64,000 nt of DNA from Epithemia pelagica (taxonomy: Eukaryota; Bacillariophyta; Bacillariophyceae; Surirellales; Surirellaceae). Below are positions 1 to 9,246 of the stretch, piece by piece (the first letter of the stretch is position 1; each line of letters starts with the position of its first letter). The stretch lies in the NCBI GenBank assembly GCA_946965045.2, contig OX337231.1, forward strand, positions 1,054,001 through 1,118,000. Reading direction: 5' to 3'. The notes beneath the pieces are model-generated. The model searched no databases. It was not told the origin of the DNA and saw only the letters and a program-made list of their open reading frames with translations. Made by a program: the position numbers and the translations under genes.

Positions 1-1076
1 AATGCCAGCATCTGTCGAAGACCGCTCAATTCGAGCACTTCAAAATCATTCTGGTCATATTGAAGCATATCCTTTTTCTTGCGGTACTTGTTGCGTCCAC
101 GCCCTGCCATGACTACCGACATTTTCTCACGCAACAACATGAAATGTGGTTCGTGCGTCACCAACCCAAGCATGATGAGGTCTGCATCCAAGCCATACAA
201 GACGTGGGCATAGCCCGGTCGGTAGTGGGGACGCTCAAGATTTTTCTCAGACTTTACAAGACGAAGAAAGTCCATTACTTTGTGTTCCCCTTCGCCTGGC
301 ACATCCGGTCCACTAACAATGACATCAGCACCCTGTTTCCAGAAATCATCCGTTTTCATCTTAAACTCCACCCACTTTGGGAGGGAATATCGTTAGATGG
401 GAACAAATAACACGATTCAAGAACAGGTAGAACACGGGGCTCATCTTACCTTACGCATAGCAAATGAGAGTTTAAGCATGAAGTCTGTTCCTGGAGTGAT
501 GCAATTGCTGTCAAAGCGCTTTCTCCCATCGAGCTCATTGAATTTTCCTTGGGCAATGAGTTCCGAGGCCGTAACTTCAGCTTCCTTTGCGGACCGGAAT
601 CGACGAGAACGCTGTTGATTCATTTTTGCACGAGGGGCCACACCATCCACAGCCAGATACAAGACTTTAGTTGGTCGAACCAACTTGTACAAACGATCCA
701 CGTACAAGAATATCTTCTTAAACATGGCGGCTTCGTCCAACACAATGATTTCGCCTTCAGCGTTACCATGAGTACAAGGATGAATGATCCCGTTCATATC
801 CAGATAAAAGTTTTCCACCTGAAGATCTCTACTGATTCCTTCTTCCAATTGTCTATTCAGTATATCCGGATATTGGTCGGTCAACCATCGGAACATTTTC
901 GGTATTCCGAATAGCGTCGTCTGGGAGACGGGAGCAGAACGAGGTTGGAATGTGGCCTGCTGAAAGCCACTCATAGAGGGCATGAAGCACAAGCTGCCTC
1001 GCCATAACGATATCGACAGTAAGTAGATCAAGTGCCATAATGCAGTGGTTTTCCGACTAGATAGAATCACCTTCAT
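1..1076 (-). CDS. XRN-family 5'-3' exoribonuclease, N-terminal part (two exons, runs off the window)
   Basis: XRN enzymes degrade 5'-monophosphate RNA processively. Exon 1 (1076-450) has the family start GIPKMFRWLTDQYP, the metal-binding FYLDMNGIIHPC segment and LAVDGVAPRAKMNQQRSRRF. Exon 2 (374-1, continuing beyond the window) has the signature SGPDVPGEGEHKVMDFLR and the Asp-rich LYGLDADLIMLG. I place a 75-bp intron at 375-449: donor AAG|GTAAGA, branch-like CTAAC, acceptor AAAG, joining AMRK to WVEFKMK in frame. Family members usually begin directly at MGxPKFFRW. Here the Met position is Phe (LFGIPKMF) and about 55 residues precede it, including a hydrophobic stretch (LWHLIYLLSISLW) followed by SLCF, which resembles a diatom secretory or plastid leader. 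Catalytic residues in the visible part are conserved. The gene is divergent from the COX6B gene. The family call is very firm; targeting is an inference. Confidence 0.93.
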
Positions 1077-1520
1077 TTTCGAGCTGTGCCATCAGAATCG
1101 GGAAAAAGAAAAAGTGATGGAAGTGATTGATGGACATGAAATGCCAACCATGTACTGTGAGCGTTTCTGTACCCCAGGTGGGGCTGTGGGTGGGGCACAT
1201 TCAGTCCGCAGCGGGGCTGCCCAACGTCACGAAGCCAATAAGCAATAACGTTGTTGTGCCATTCAACTCTCGGTGTTTGTCTTTCCTCTTGGGCGATCGA
1301 CTTGATCTTGACATTGGAATAGCAGCAATCGATTGTAAGTGCTTTTGCCTCCTTTCAGCTTATTCGGTCCACAATGAAAGGCGTTCTTCCGATGAACGAG
1401 AAGACCTGAGAATACAACATTGAACGCAAATATCTCCGTTAGCCATGATCCGAATCACCGCACTCATCATGTTGCTTTCCTTCTTCTTAGGTTTCTTTTT
1501 GTCAGAATACAACGATAAAG
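1077..1520. promoter_or_regulatory. Divergent intergenic region between XRN and COX6B
   Basis: This 444-bp gap separates the start codons of two divergently transcribed genes and must hold both promoters. I see no convincing TATA element or repeat. Short open frames on both strands here have no recognisable content. Confidence 0.5.
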
Positions 1521-1918
1521 ATGTCGGACGTGAAATTGAGTAAGGTAAGAAAACGCCAGTGTGGGTGTTTGTCCAAAGATTAATTCTCAATTGCGTTTTG
1601 CCCTCTTCGTAGCTTTTCAAACCCAGTAATGTCGAGTTGACGAAAGAGCAACAAGCTCGTTTAAAGGTTCTGGAGAATACCGGAACAACACCGCGTGACG
1701 ATCGTTTCCCCGGTACCAATCAGGCATTGCACTGCTGGAATCGCTACAATGAATGGGTTTTGTGCCAACAGCAGTCTGACGAGGAGAAATGTGTGCCCCT
1801 TCGCGGTTATGCGGATTCTATTTGCCCCACTACCTGGACGGAAGAGTGGGATGAACAACGTGATGCGGGAACTTTCAGTGGAATTGGAAATCGAATCGAT
1901 CAGGGCCTCAAACATTAA
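1521..1918 (+). CDS. COX6B: Cytochrome c oxidase subunit 6b (COX6B / COX12 type), two exons
   Basis: This is a small intermembrane-space subunit of mitochondrial complex IV that sits at the enzyme dimer interface. Exon 1 is 1521-1544 (MSDVKLSK), the intron is 1545-1612 (68 bp, GTAAGA to CGTAG), and exon 2 is 1613-1918. The spliced protein is 109 residues, a normal length. It carries the twin-cysteine signature of the family: C-x9-C (CWNRYNEWVLC) followed by C-x10-C (CVPLRGYADSIC), with the conserved PRDxRFPGTNQALHCWNRYNEW core and a CPTTWTEEWDEQR tail. The ATG at 1521 is chosen because it splices in frame. An internal Met at 1637 would lack the first residues but keep the whole fold. Imported members of this family need no cleavable presequence, and none is seen. 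The gene is convergent with the FBPase gene. Confidence 0.95.
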
Positions 1919-2800
1919 TAAAACGGATGAATACTTCGCCTCGATAACTCTACGCGAGGGCAGACATGCGGTAGCGTAAATATGAGACCGATTGAGAATT
2001 ATTTCATCTTCTTTCAATGGTTTATAGCATATTTTTATTGTGGGTCGCTCTGCAAAGTTCACGCCTCTTATACATTCCATTTAAGTTTGGTATCTCTGAC
2101 ACAGATATCCTCATCGGCTGTTTGGTGAGCCAAGAAAAAGAGACACAACCAAGTAGTCCCTGTAGCCGTGAGACACAAAATTCTTTCAGTGAAGCATCAT
2201 GGACTTTCTATTGTCAAAATAAATTGAAGCTACAACTGACATTTGCAACTTTTATGAGCACACATTGATCATTGTCGAAGCCCGATTAAACGAAGGGACA
2301 ACGCGTCTTGCTGAAGATGAAGAACAATCAAGTCAAGAATATTTACAAATCAATGAAATAAAAACCACCAAAAAGACATCAGTAATTGTGGTTGTTCGAT
2401 TGTGTCGAGGAAGTATTGTGCACTGGAGGGACAGGAAAGCGGACTCTAAATCATAGTATCTCCAATATTCCATTCTGCGCGGTCTCCTCTGAGGTAGCTT
2501 GGACCTTCTTTCAACGAGTAAGATGATGATGGCATGCATGATGTAAAGATGCGCTTCTCATGATGGTTTCACTGGATGCACATGGAAGCAGGAACCAACG
2601 AACCCTGAACGTGGAAGAAAACTCTCTTCCGCAACGGTTGAAGTTGGACCATCTTGTCAACTTTGCCGTCAAAAAGGAAAAGTGACACGACAAGCACCGA
2701 CACAAAAGTGATACGCAGATACACCATGCAGTTCCCTTCGGCTATCGTCTCTTGCATGGCTGCTACTGCCTCTGCCTTTGCGCCCTTTACTACGTCATTA
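1919..2800. other. Intergenic region between convergent genes
   Basis: The gap of 882 bp between the 3' ends of COX6B and FBPase holds only short overlapping open frames with no recognisable domain. Both 3' UTRs must lie here. I see no repeat or RNA gene. Confidence 0.5.
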
Positions 2801-4231
2801 CTAGTACGGCCTTTCTTGCGACGAAGTATTATCAGGGCTGCTCAGAAAGCTCTTCAACTCCTTCATATCATCAGGACTTCCCAGAAAACAGGGGCTTTTT
2901 TGATGAATTCGTTCAGGTCGCAGCTCCAGCAGATCCTCCGACCCATCCGTACCTACTCCTCCCGCAATGTGGACAACAAACGCCATAGGCGCAATCTTGT
3001 ACAGAAGCTGTAAGTTCCCACTGGGATGATTCAAAGAATCTGACGGATACGCGAACAATCCCCCATACAACAATGTTCGATGTATATCTCCAACCATACT
3101 TCCAACATAACGATGAACATACCGCTTCTTCGCTTGACCGGTGCCCGTTTTCAATGACAGCAAGTAATCCTTGTACCGTTGATCCCACCCTTCACTGTTA
3201 GCTTCATTACAGCTATAAACATTTCCTCGAGACGGAATGGTCATATTGCGGTGCGTGAGAACAAAGTCTTGTGTTTGAGAATCGAGCGTGAAACCCTGTA
3301 CTGTGTCACCCAACGTAAATACCAAAACCGTGGCCGACGAGTACATGCAATAGCCCGCCGCCTTCATATTTCGGGCGGGTTGCAACACTGAATCTATTAA
3401 TTCTTCAGTTCTGTCCAATCGTCTTCCACTTCCAAGTAAGGATGATGTCTTCCTTGTTTGCTCAGATTCAGTTCCTTCACTTTGTTCATCATCATTTTTC
3501 TCCTCAAATACACCGAAGACCGTCCCAGTACAGATGCTTGCATCGGCGTTGCCACTTCCGTCAAGTGGATCAAGACAAGCAACAAAATTGCTATCTATGG
3601 ATTTGGCAATCAGGACACCAGGCTGATGTTGGGAAATCGCCTCAGGTGTTTTGGCGGGAGCGACAACTTCACACTTGCCCGTGTATTTGAGCGCGTTTTT
3701 CAACACGATAGTCGAGAGTTGATCAAGGCGTTGCATGGAGTAATATCTCCCGTCGGTTAAGTCAGTCCGAGATTCTTCGCCAGGGTACACAAGAGCAGCA
3801 CGATTTACAAGGTTGGCAATTGTTTTGCACGCCATTTTTACTGCGAACAACAGACTAACCATATCCTGCAAATCGGGATTTTCTTTGACAGCTTCATCCA
3901 AATATCGTGTCATTGTGACTCTCGCCTGTGATGAGCCTTGTGTCTGTACGGGCGCTTCAATAAAAGAGTAGTATTGCGAGTCCGTTTGAGGCGAAGACGA
4001 CGAGGACAACCTATGAAGGAAAGAAACCCTCCCCGTATCCAGCCTACTCCACAAGGGCATATGATTGCTCGACGGCTTTCTGAGTCTTCCATGAAAGCTT
4101 GGATAATTCAATCCATCGATGCATGTAAGCCTCAGGAAGAAAATTGCGATCAAAGGAGAAATTTGCAAATTCATCATCATGGTCAGGGCTGTGTAATCTG
4201 TCCGATCCGGCGGGTGTATAACCTCTGTCAT
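2801..4231 (-). CDS. FBP: Fructose-1,6-bisphosphatase with N-terminal leader (probably plastid-targeted)
   Basis: The enzyme hydrolyses fructose-1,6-bisphosphate to fructose-6-phosphate in the Calvin cycle or gluconeogenesis. The single-exon frame gives 476 residues. The metal-binding core DPLDGSGNAD lies near residues 221-230, followed by GTVFGVFE. The substrate region RYVGSMVGDIHRTLLYGG is near 371-390, and the catalytic-lysine segment LQLLYKIAPMAFVV near 407-420. The active-site motifs are complete. Three Met codons at residues 18-20 (4180-4172) precede the hydrophobic stretch ISPLIAIFFLRL. A start at 4180 therefore gives a clean signal peptide and is preferred over 4231. With about 100 residues ahead of the catalytic domain, a bipartite plastid leader is likely, although I do not see a textbook ASAFAP motif. 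An acidic, Ser-rich insertion (about residues 243-280) follows the metal site, near where plastid enzymes carry a regulatory loop. Redox regulation is speculative. Confidence 0.93.
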   Translation of the reverse strand: MTEVIHPPDRTDYTALTMMMNLQISPLIAIFFLRLTCIDGLNYPSFHGRLRKPSSNHMPLWSRLDTGRVSFLHRLSSSSSPQTDSQYYSFIEAPVQTQGSSQARVTMTRYLDEAVKENPDLQDMVSLLFAVKMACKTIANLVNRAALVYPGEESRTDLTDGRYYSMQRLDQLSTIVLKNALKYTGKCEVVAPAKTPEAISQHQPGVLIAKSIDSNFVACLDPLDGSGNADASICTGTVFGVFEEKNDDEQSEGTESEQTRKTSSLLGSGRRLDRTEELIDSVLQPARNMKAAGYCMYSSATVLVFTLGDTVQGFTLDSQTQDFVLTHRNMTIPSRGNVYSCNEANSEGWDQRYKDYLLSLKTGTGQAKKRYVHRYVGSMVGDIHRTLLYGGLFAYPSDSLNHPSGNLQLLYKIAPMAFVVHIAGGVGTDGSEDLLELRPERIHQKSPCFLGSPDDMKELKSFLSSPDNTSSQERPY

Positions 4232-4419
4232 CCATCCGACATTTTTCTTTTTTCATTTTAGTTTTTACTTGAAATTATAACTCAGTTTTTTACTCTAAAA
4301 GCAGTATTTATAACGTCCATACCAACTGTCATAACTGGCTTTGCGCGCTTCGCCCTGGCTTTGGCTTGATAAGGGGAGCACGACGCGAAGAAATCCCACA
4401 CAAGGATGAACAGTGAACA
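4232..4419. other. Short spacer between FBPase start and Copia 3' LTR
   Basis: This holds the 5' flank of the FBPase gene. A Copia LTR begins 188 bp from the annotated ATG, so the retroelement lies inside or next to the promoter region. Confidence 0.5.
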
Positions 4420-4580
4420 TGCTAAAATTTCGTGTTTCAAAGAGATTATAAGATTATTTTCCACTTCTGTCGTTGTCCAATTTGGCGAAGACGGCCAGCT
4501 CGCAATCGCTGACCGTTTGGAACGGTTATACAATTTGACATACAATTAGATCTCTCACGGATACATGCACAATTTCAACA
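4420..4580 (-). repeat. 3' LTR of element 1
   Basis: This 161-bp copy matches 10900-11060 with one substitution and has TG...CA ends in the element's sense. Confidence 0.93.
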
Positions 4581-4590
4581 CTCCTCTCAA
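4581..4590 (-). promoter_or_regulatory. Polypurine tract of element 1
   Basis: The minus strand reads TTGAGAGGAG immediately before the 3' LTR start TGTTG. This is the expected position and composition of the plus-strand priming site. Confidence 0.75.
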
Positions 4591-4731
4591 GGTGATCCCA
4601 CCGCATGGGGTAACCTTGCAACCGTTCCCACAATTTCGTATTTCAGGTGGTTCACCAACATGGCTACGTCCACCGCATTCTAGCCGAGTGGTTCCGCTCC
4701 GTACGTAATCCACTCGTCACCCATCTGTGTT

Positions 4732-7700
4732 TTATCCAGTTCTGAAAATGTGGTGTAGGAGCTTCATCACAAACCCTCTCCTCTTTTCACCGCTCGGCAG
4801 AAGTTTCGTCAACAGATCTGCCTCATTTTCATGGGTATTCACATAAGATGTCCGCCATTCGTCTCTGGCAGATCCTTCTCTGACAAAATGATACGCAATC
4901 GACTGGCTCTTCTTCTTCAAAGCAGAGTCGGGTATCGTCGTGTTGGCTAATACCGATTGGTTGTCGCCGTAAATAAAAGCAGGTCCCTCACATGGGATCC
5001 CCATCATGCGGAGCTTGTACCTCAAACCACGTAAGTACTCACAACATTGCTTCATGGCAATGAACTCTGACCCGAAAGACGAGGACTCAACACTCGTCTG
5101 TTTCTTACTCCACCAAAAGACCAGGGCACTGTTCAGGAATACAAAGAAGCCCGTGCGGGATCGGCGGGTAACAGTGTCCGACGCATGGTCGGCGTCAACC
5201 TTCGCTCGCATCACAAAACCCATGCCGCGAGGCTCAGGCATGTTTGGCGGATATTCTTCCTTACCCTCTATACGGCCAAACTCGCTTGCCGTCCAGTCTC
5301 TCCTCTCAAAATCACTCATCTCCACAACGGGGTCGCTCGGGTCATAAATCAACTCGGCATTGTGGTATTTCTTGAGATAGGCAAAGATTTGGAAGACTTG
5401 CTCAAGGTGTCCTTCCCTTGGTAGAGCCAGATGTGAAGACATTACGGACACTTCCAGACAAATGTCGACTCTCCCCAGCTCGACAATCCATCGCAACACA
5501 CCAATCAACGACTGATAGTATGATGCCTCCTCTGGACCAAGCTCAGGGGTCACATCGAGCTCCGGACGATATGTCGACCTCATCGGTGTTTCGGCCTTTG
5601 CTGGCAGCTTCCAACGATCATCAGCCCGCTTGCTTATCCATTCTTCCACCCCTTTCACAGCGGCTTGAACGTATTGCGACGAACTGAAGGCCCATGCATA
5701 CACACCGTTTTCCAATTGTACCTTTCGTACCCTTCCACCAAGGTAGAGCGTTGGCGCTCCGATGGACTCTTCCTTGAGTTCAAAATATCGACCGATTTCC
5801 TCTCGTAGGATTCTTTCGGCGTTCTCACTGATAACCAGTGCATCGTCAACATACAGAAGCACAAATTCATAATATGGGGTACTATCAGCTTTTTCAGCTG
5901 GTCTCATCCACACATCAGGGTCGGCAGGGCATGACTGGAATTTCAAATAATGCATGCACGACCGCAGATGGTTACGGAAATCTTTTCCGGCTGTCTTTCC
6001 CCCGTAGAGTGCCCGATGTATCAGCGCAACTTGTCCCACATTCTCGAGCCCAAACTCGGGGCCACAAATAATGTAATCCTTGCGCGATGATGGCGCTTGG
6101 AGATAGGCATTCCTAATATCGGCCGCAAAGACGTCCAGCCCATTCAACGCAGCATAGGTGAAGGAAATCCGAACACTCTCTCTGGATACAACTCCAGCAA
6201 AAGTGGATCCCTCAGGGTCTGGTGTCTTGTGCCCATCCAATACCCATCTGGCTTTGCGGGTAAAGTCCATCTTCACGTCCCACACCAGATGGCCTGTCAC
6301 CTTATGCCAGCCTTTCGGCGGAGGCTGGCCAGGTTCCAGGATCTCAAAAGCAACTCCCACATTGTACATTTCCTTTGCAAGAGCTTTCATCCAGTAATCG
6401 TCTCCGTTCTTGCGATCTAGTTCCTTGGCATGCTCCACACTCGTGGGAATCTCAATCCCATATTTGTGTCGGATTTGTTTTGCACGCGTTTTCAGGGCCG
6501 CAATTATCGCATCCCTTCGTCGTATGGTGTATCGAGCCCACCATATGAAGGCCGGTTCGTCGTCTATTCCTCTTGCGATCGCAAATTCTGCCGTCTCAAT
6601 TGGATATGACTCCTTCATTTCGCACAGCCTCATCCAGGACTCAGACTGGTCGCGCCACCGTACGAGTAGCCACCAGCCAGCTGTGGTTTTCTGTAGCCGT
6701 CGTCGTCCATGCTTATTGTAGACGTATTTGTCCGCCTTAGACACGGCGACCGACTCATCTCTCTTGTAGTCAATGATGCTTTCCAATAGCTGAATCGTGA
6801 CTCCGTCTGAGTCTACCTGTGAGAGCATATTCTCTGCAATCACATTCGCGGCATACTCTTTCACCGTTCCATCATCGAATTCTACTTCATATATGATGGA
6901 GTTGTTTGTTGGGTTATGGTCGTATTTCCCTGATACTTTTTCATCAGGTCCCAGTGCACGACACTTGACCATACCTTTCGCCATTCGTTCATCAAGCTGC
7001 AGTTGGACTTCTGCATTGATCAGCCTATCATAGACCGGTGCTTGATCCAGCAATTTACCGTTAAAGTCGACGGCGTCTTCAATCTCTGGAATTGGTCTAG
7101 CTGGTTCTTGATCATCTTCATACGGATCAAAAGTTTCGGAATTTTCTGAGATGGGGTGTGGTGGAGGATTGATGGAGTTCCCATACCTCCTCTCGATCAA
7201 TGCGTCAAAAGCTTGTCGCTTTGATTGCTCACTGGAACTCGTTTCTTCAGCGGGGTGCAAGGCACGCACGGAACGCCGTGGGACAATGCGTCCATTCGCC
7301 TTCAATACCCACTGAGCCATCTCATTTCCCTCGCCTCGTGCAGGGCCCAAAACTCGTCCAAGGACCTCTTGGTTGTGGGGAAATCGAGCGGTGTGTTCTC
7401 TGAAATAACACCACTGGTACCATTGGAACTGACATAAATTTGATATGTCGCCCTCCTCCCCAAGAGTCAATGTGTACGGGTTGGAGCCTCGTACCTTGTG
7501 ATAATTGCGGGCCGTCAGATTGTAAATCCTCACCCTCCTCTCAAGGCAATAGTCCCAGAAAGGGAGAGGGGAGTGGGATTCCCGCATATCCTTGCGAACG
7601 GCCTCTTTCATCAATTTGATGTAGAGTTCAGCCTTGTTTGCCCATGGTGTCCCTTCCTCCAACGCGCGAAGGGTCGTTCCTATGTCATTCAGGAACATTC

Positions 7701-7914
7701 TTAGGTCTGACGAGACCTGTTCCTGTGCCATATCACAGATGATGGCATCGGGAGCTCCAATTTCCTTGGCAAATTGCTTGACAGCAGACATCACCTCGGA
7801 TTTGCGTTTCATCGGTACTACGTAGATGAAACCTTTGTCCGTCACAAACAGTTGGCAGCACATGTTTCCACGAGAAGATTTACCCCCGTGCTTTGTAGCA
7901 AAGAAGGTATCCAT
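4732..7914 (-). CDS. Copia pol, downstream part: integrase core, reverse transcriptase, RNase H
   Basis: This is a 1060-residue frame. The integrase core has D2 (MDTFFA), D61 (IICDMAQEQ) and E96 (WANKAELY), giving D61-x34-E96 (DD35E-type) spacing. RT follows, with VFAADIRNAYLQAP holding the first catalytic Asp and FVLLYVDDALVIS holding the YVDD box. RNase H shows DADHASD, GSEFIAMKQ and IYGDNQSV, so all its acidic residues are present. The frame is the same as the upstream piece and is separated from it only by one TGA (7942-7944), with nine sense codons between TGA and the first Met. A CGA-to-TGA change is the simplest explanation. Without that stop this would be part of one Gag-Pol protein. 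Confidence 0.92.
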   Translation of the reverse strand: MDTFFATKHGGKSSRGNMCCQLFVTDKGFIYVVPMKRKSEVMSAVKQFAKEIGAPDAIICDMAQEQVSSDLRMFLNDIGTTLRALEEGTPWANKAELYIKLMKEAVRKDMRESHSPLPFWDYCLERRVRIYNLTARNYHKVRGSNPYTLTLGEEGDISNLCQFQWYQWCYFREHTARFPHNQEVLGRVLGPARGEGNEMAQWVLKANGRIVPRRSVRALHPAEETSSSEQSKRQAFDALIERRYGNSINPPPHPISENSETFDPYEDDQEPARPIPEIEDAVDFNGKLLDQAPVYDRLINAEVQLQLDERMAKGMVKCRALGPDEKVSGKYDHNPTNNSIIYEVEFDDGTVKEYAANVIAENMLSQVDSDGVTIQLLESIIDYKRDESVAVSKADKYVYNKHGRRRLQKTTAGWWLLVRWRDQSESWMRLCEMKESYPIETAEFAIARGIDDEPAFIWWARYTIRRRDAIIAALKTRAKQIRHKYGIEIPTSVEHAKELDRKNGDDYWMKALAKEMYNVGVAFEILEPGQPPPKGWHKVTGHLVWDVKMDFTRKARWVLDGHKTPDPEGSTFAGVVSRESVRISFTYAALNGLDVFAADIRNAYLQAPSSRKDYIICGPEFGLENVGQVALIHRALYGGKTAGKDFRNHLRSCMHYLKFQSCPADPDVWMRPAEKADSTPYYEFVLLYVDDALVISENAERILREEIGRYFELKEESIGAPTLYLGGRVRKVQLENGVYAWAFSSSQYVQAAVKGVEEWISKRADDRWKLPAKAETPMRSTYRPELDVTPELGPEEASYYQSLIGVLRWIVELGRVDICLEVSVMSSHLALPREGHLEQVFQIFAYLKKYHNAELIYDPSDPVVEMSDFERRDWTASEFGRIEGKEEYPPNMPEPRGMGFVMRAKVDADHASDTVTRRSRTGFFVFLNSALVFWWSKKQTSVESSSFGSEFIAMKQCCEYLRGLRYKLRMMGIPCEGPAFIYGDNQSVLANTTIPDSALKKKSQSIAYHFVREGSARDEWRTSYVNTHENEADLLTKLLPSGEKRRGFVMKLLHHIFRTG

Positions 7915-7941
7915 GTAGAAGTATTCGTGGATTCGGCGGTA

Positions 7942-9189
7942 TCAAAGCATGCGGTCATTCGTACCATAATTTTGGGTGAGAGTTGGGTCAGTTGGACGGG
8001 CACTATGCTGTGACGTAGCTTGTATTGTCCTTTTGGCATCGTCATGACTGATTCGCCACACTTTTGACAGATGCGCAGCATCTACTCCATGTGATTTACC
8101 AGCAGTCACACCGGAAACAAAGAATTCATCGAGATCCATTTCACTTGTGATGCTCACCGACTCATGCGAGCCATCACTCATGGACCTGTCATCATCGTCC
8201 GTTATCACATATGGGTTTTCGTCCACATCTGTTGCCCCAATTGCCATGCAGTCATGGCCAAACTCTGCCCTTGCTGTCAAGGTATTGATCATGGTTTCTT
8301 CGGCAAGCACAGCTGAGATTTCGTGGAGTTGGGAATCGGCCGTTCTTATTTGCCGCTTACTCCTCTCTGGCCTGCCAGCCTCTCTTTGCCTACACGTGCA
8401 GTCAATTGATTTTGCTTCCAAGGCAGATGCCACATTAGCTGTCATTGTCGATTCGTCGACTGGAGGCAAATCATCCAACACAACGCGGATGGACCAATCT
8501 CTCTGCTCCTTGATATTCCCCTCCCAATCCACTCTCCCAGCCTCGTTGTCTGCATAGACCGTTGAATGAGGCTGCCAGACAGCAGGTCTTAACACATAGG
8601 TGTCGTACCCAGCCTGAAGATCATCTTCTGTTGGCTTGTCCGAAGGGAAGAATGAGAATACGCCATGGAGAGACAGGGGGATTCGGAAACCTGTCGATGG
8701 GAAAACAATCGAGTGGTCATCAATTGTGGGCTCACTCGTGTGTATCTTGGCTCTTTCGTTGACATGGATTCCTGCTTCTCTCATCATGAAAGGAGGAATT
8801 AGGTTGTTGTTCATGGTTGGGACGTATATAGCGTTTGGTATTACCAGAATATACGTTTTGCCGTTATATGGTGACTCGTACCGTACGGCAGCATGAACCA
8901 GTTCGGCCGTCATGGCCTTGTAGTCATTTGAAAATGGCTTGACATCTACTGTCCTTTCAAGCCTCTCAATCACGTAGGAGTTTCGGCCTACGACCGGCAT
9001 ATTTGCATGACTGTCTAAATCCGTTCGAGGTCCGTCGAAGGATGTTTCATTGTCATCCATGGTCTCATCGCTGTCGTCACCATGGGTTGCAGCCGACGCA
9101 ACATTGCTATCAACGTCGCGCGCGCTGTGAAAATTTGAAATGTGGGCCACCCCTGGGTCCCACGTCGTTGTTGAATCCGGCTGCAGCAC
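7942..9189 (-). CDS. Copia pol, upstream part: protease and linker to integrase
   Basis: The aspartic protease active site is RTDLDSHANMPVVG, with DSH in place of the usual D-T/S-G, as in many diatom Copia elements. The rest of the fold follows (AIYVPTMNNNLIPPFMMREAG). The C-terminal part (HLSKVWRISHDDAKRTIQAT) is the region before the integrase core and ends at TGA 7942. There is no Met for about 50 codons after the gag stop, and the annotated start is a GTG. Pol is therefore probably made by passage through the gag TGA at 9247, which is in the same frame with no other stop between. Confidence 0.85.
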   Translation of the reverse strand: MLQPDSTTTWDPGVAHISNFHSARDVDSNVASAATHGDDSDETMDDNETSFDGPRTDLDSHANMPVVGRNSYVIERLERTVDVKPFSNDYKAMTAELVHAAVRYESPYNGKTYILVIPNAIYVPTMNNNLIPPFMMREAGIHVNERAKIHTSEPTIDDHSIVFPSTGFRIPLSLHGVFSFFPSDKPTEDDLQAGYDTYVLRPAVWQPHSTVYADNEAGRVDWEGNIKEQRDWSIRVVLDDLPPVDESTMTANVASALEAKSIDCTCRQREAGRPERSKRQIRTADSQLHEISAVLAEETMINTLTARAEFGHDCMAIGATDVDENPYVITDDDDRSMSDGSHESVSITSEMDLDEFFVSGVTAGKSHGVDAAHLSKVWRISHDDAKRTIQATSQHSARPTDPTLTQNYGTNDRML

Positions 9190-9246
9190 TTCTGTCTCAC
9201 TCTCTCCTCTTGATGAGAGCGAGGAGATAAGGGCCGCCGGACGCCA

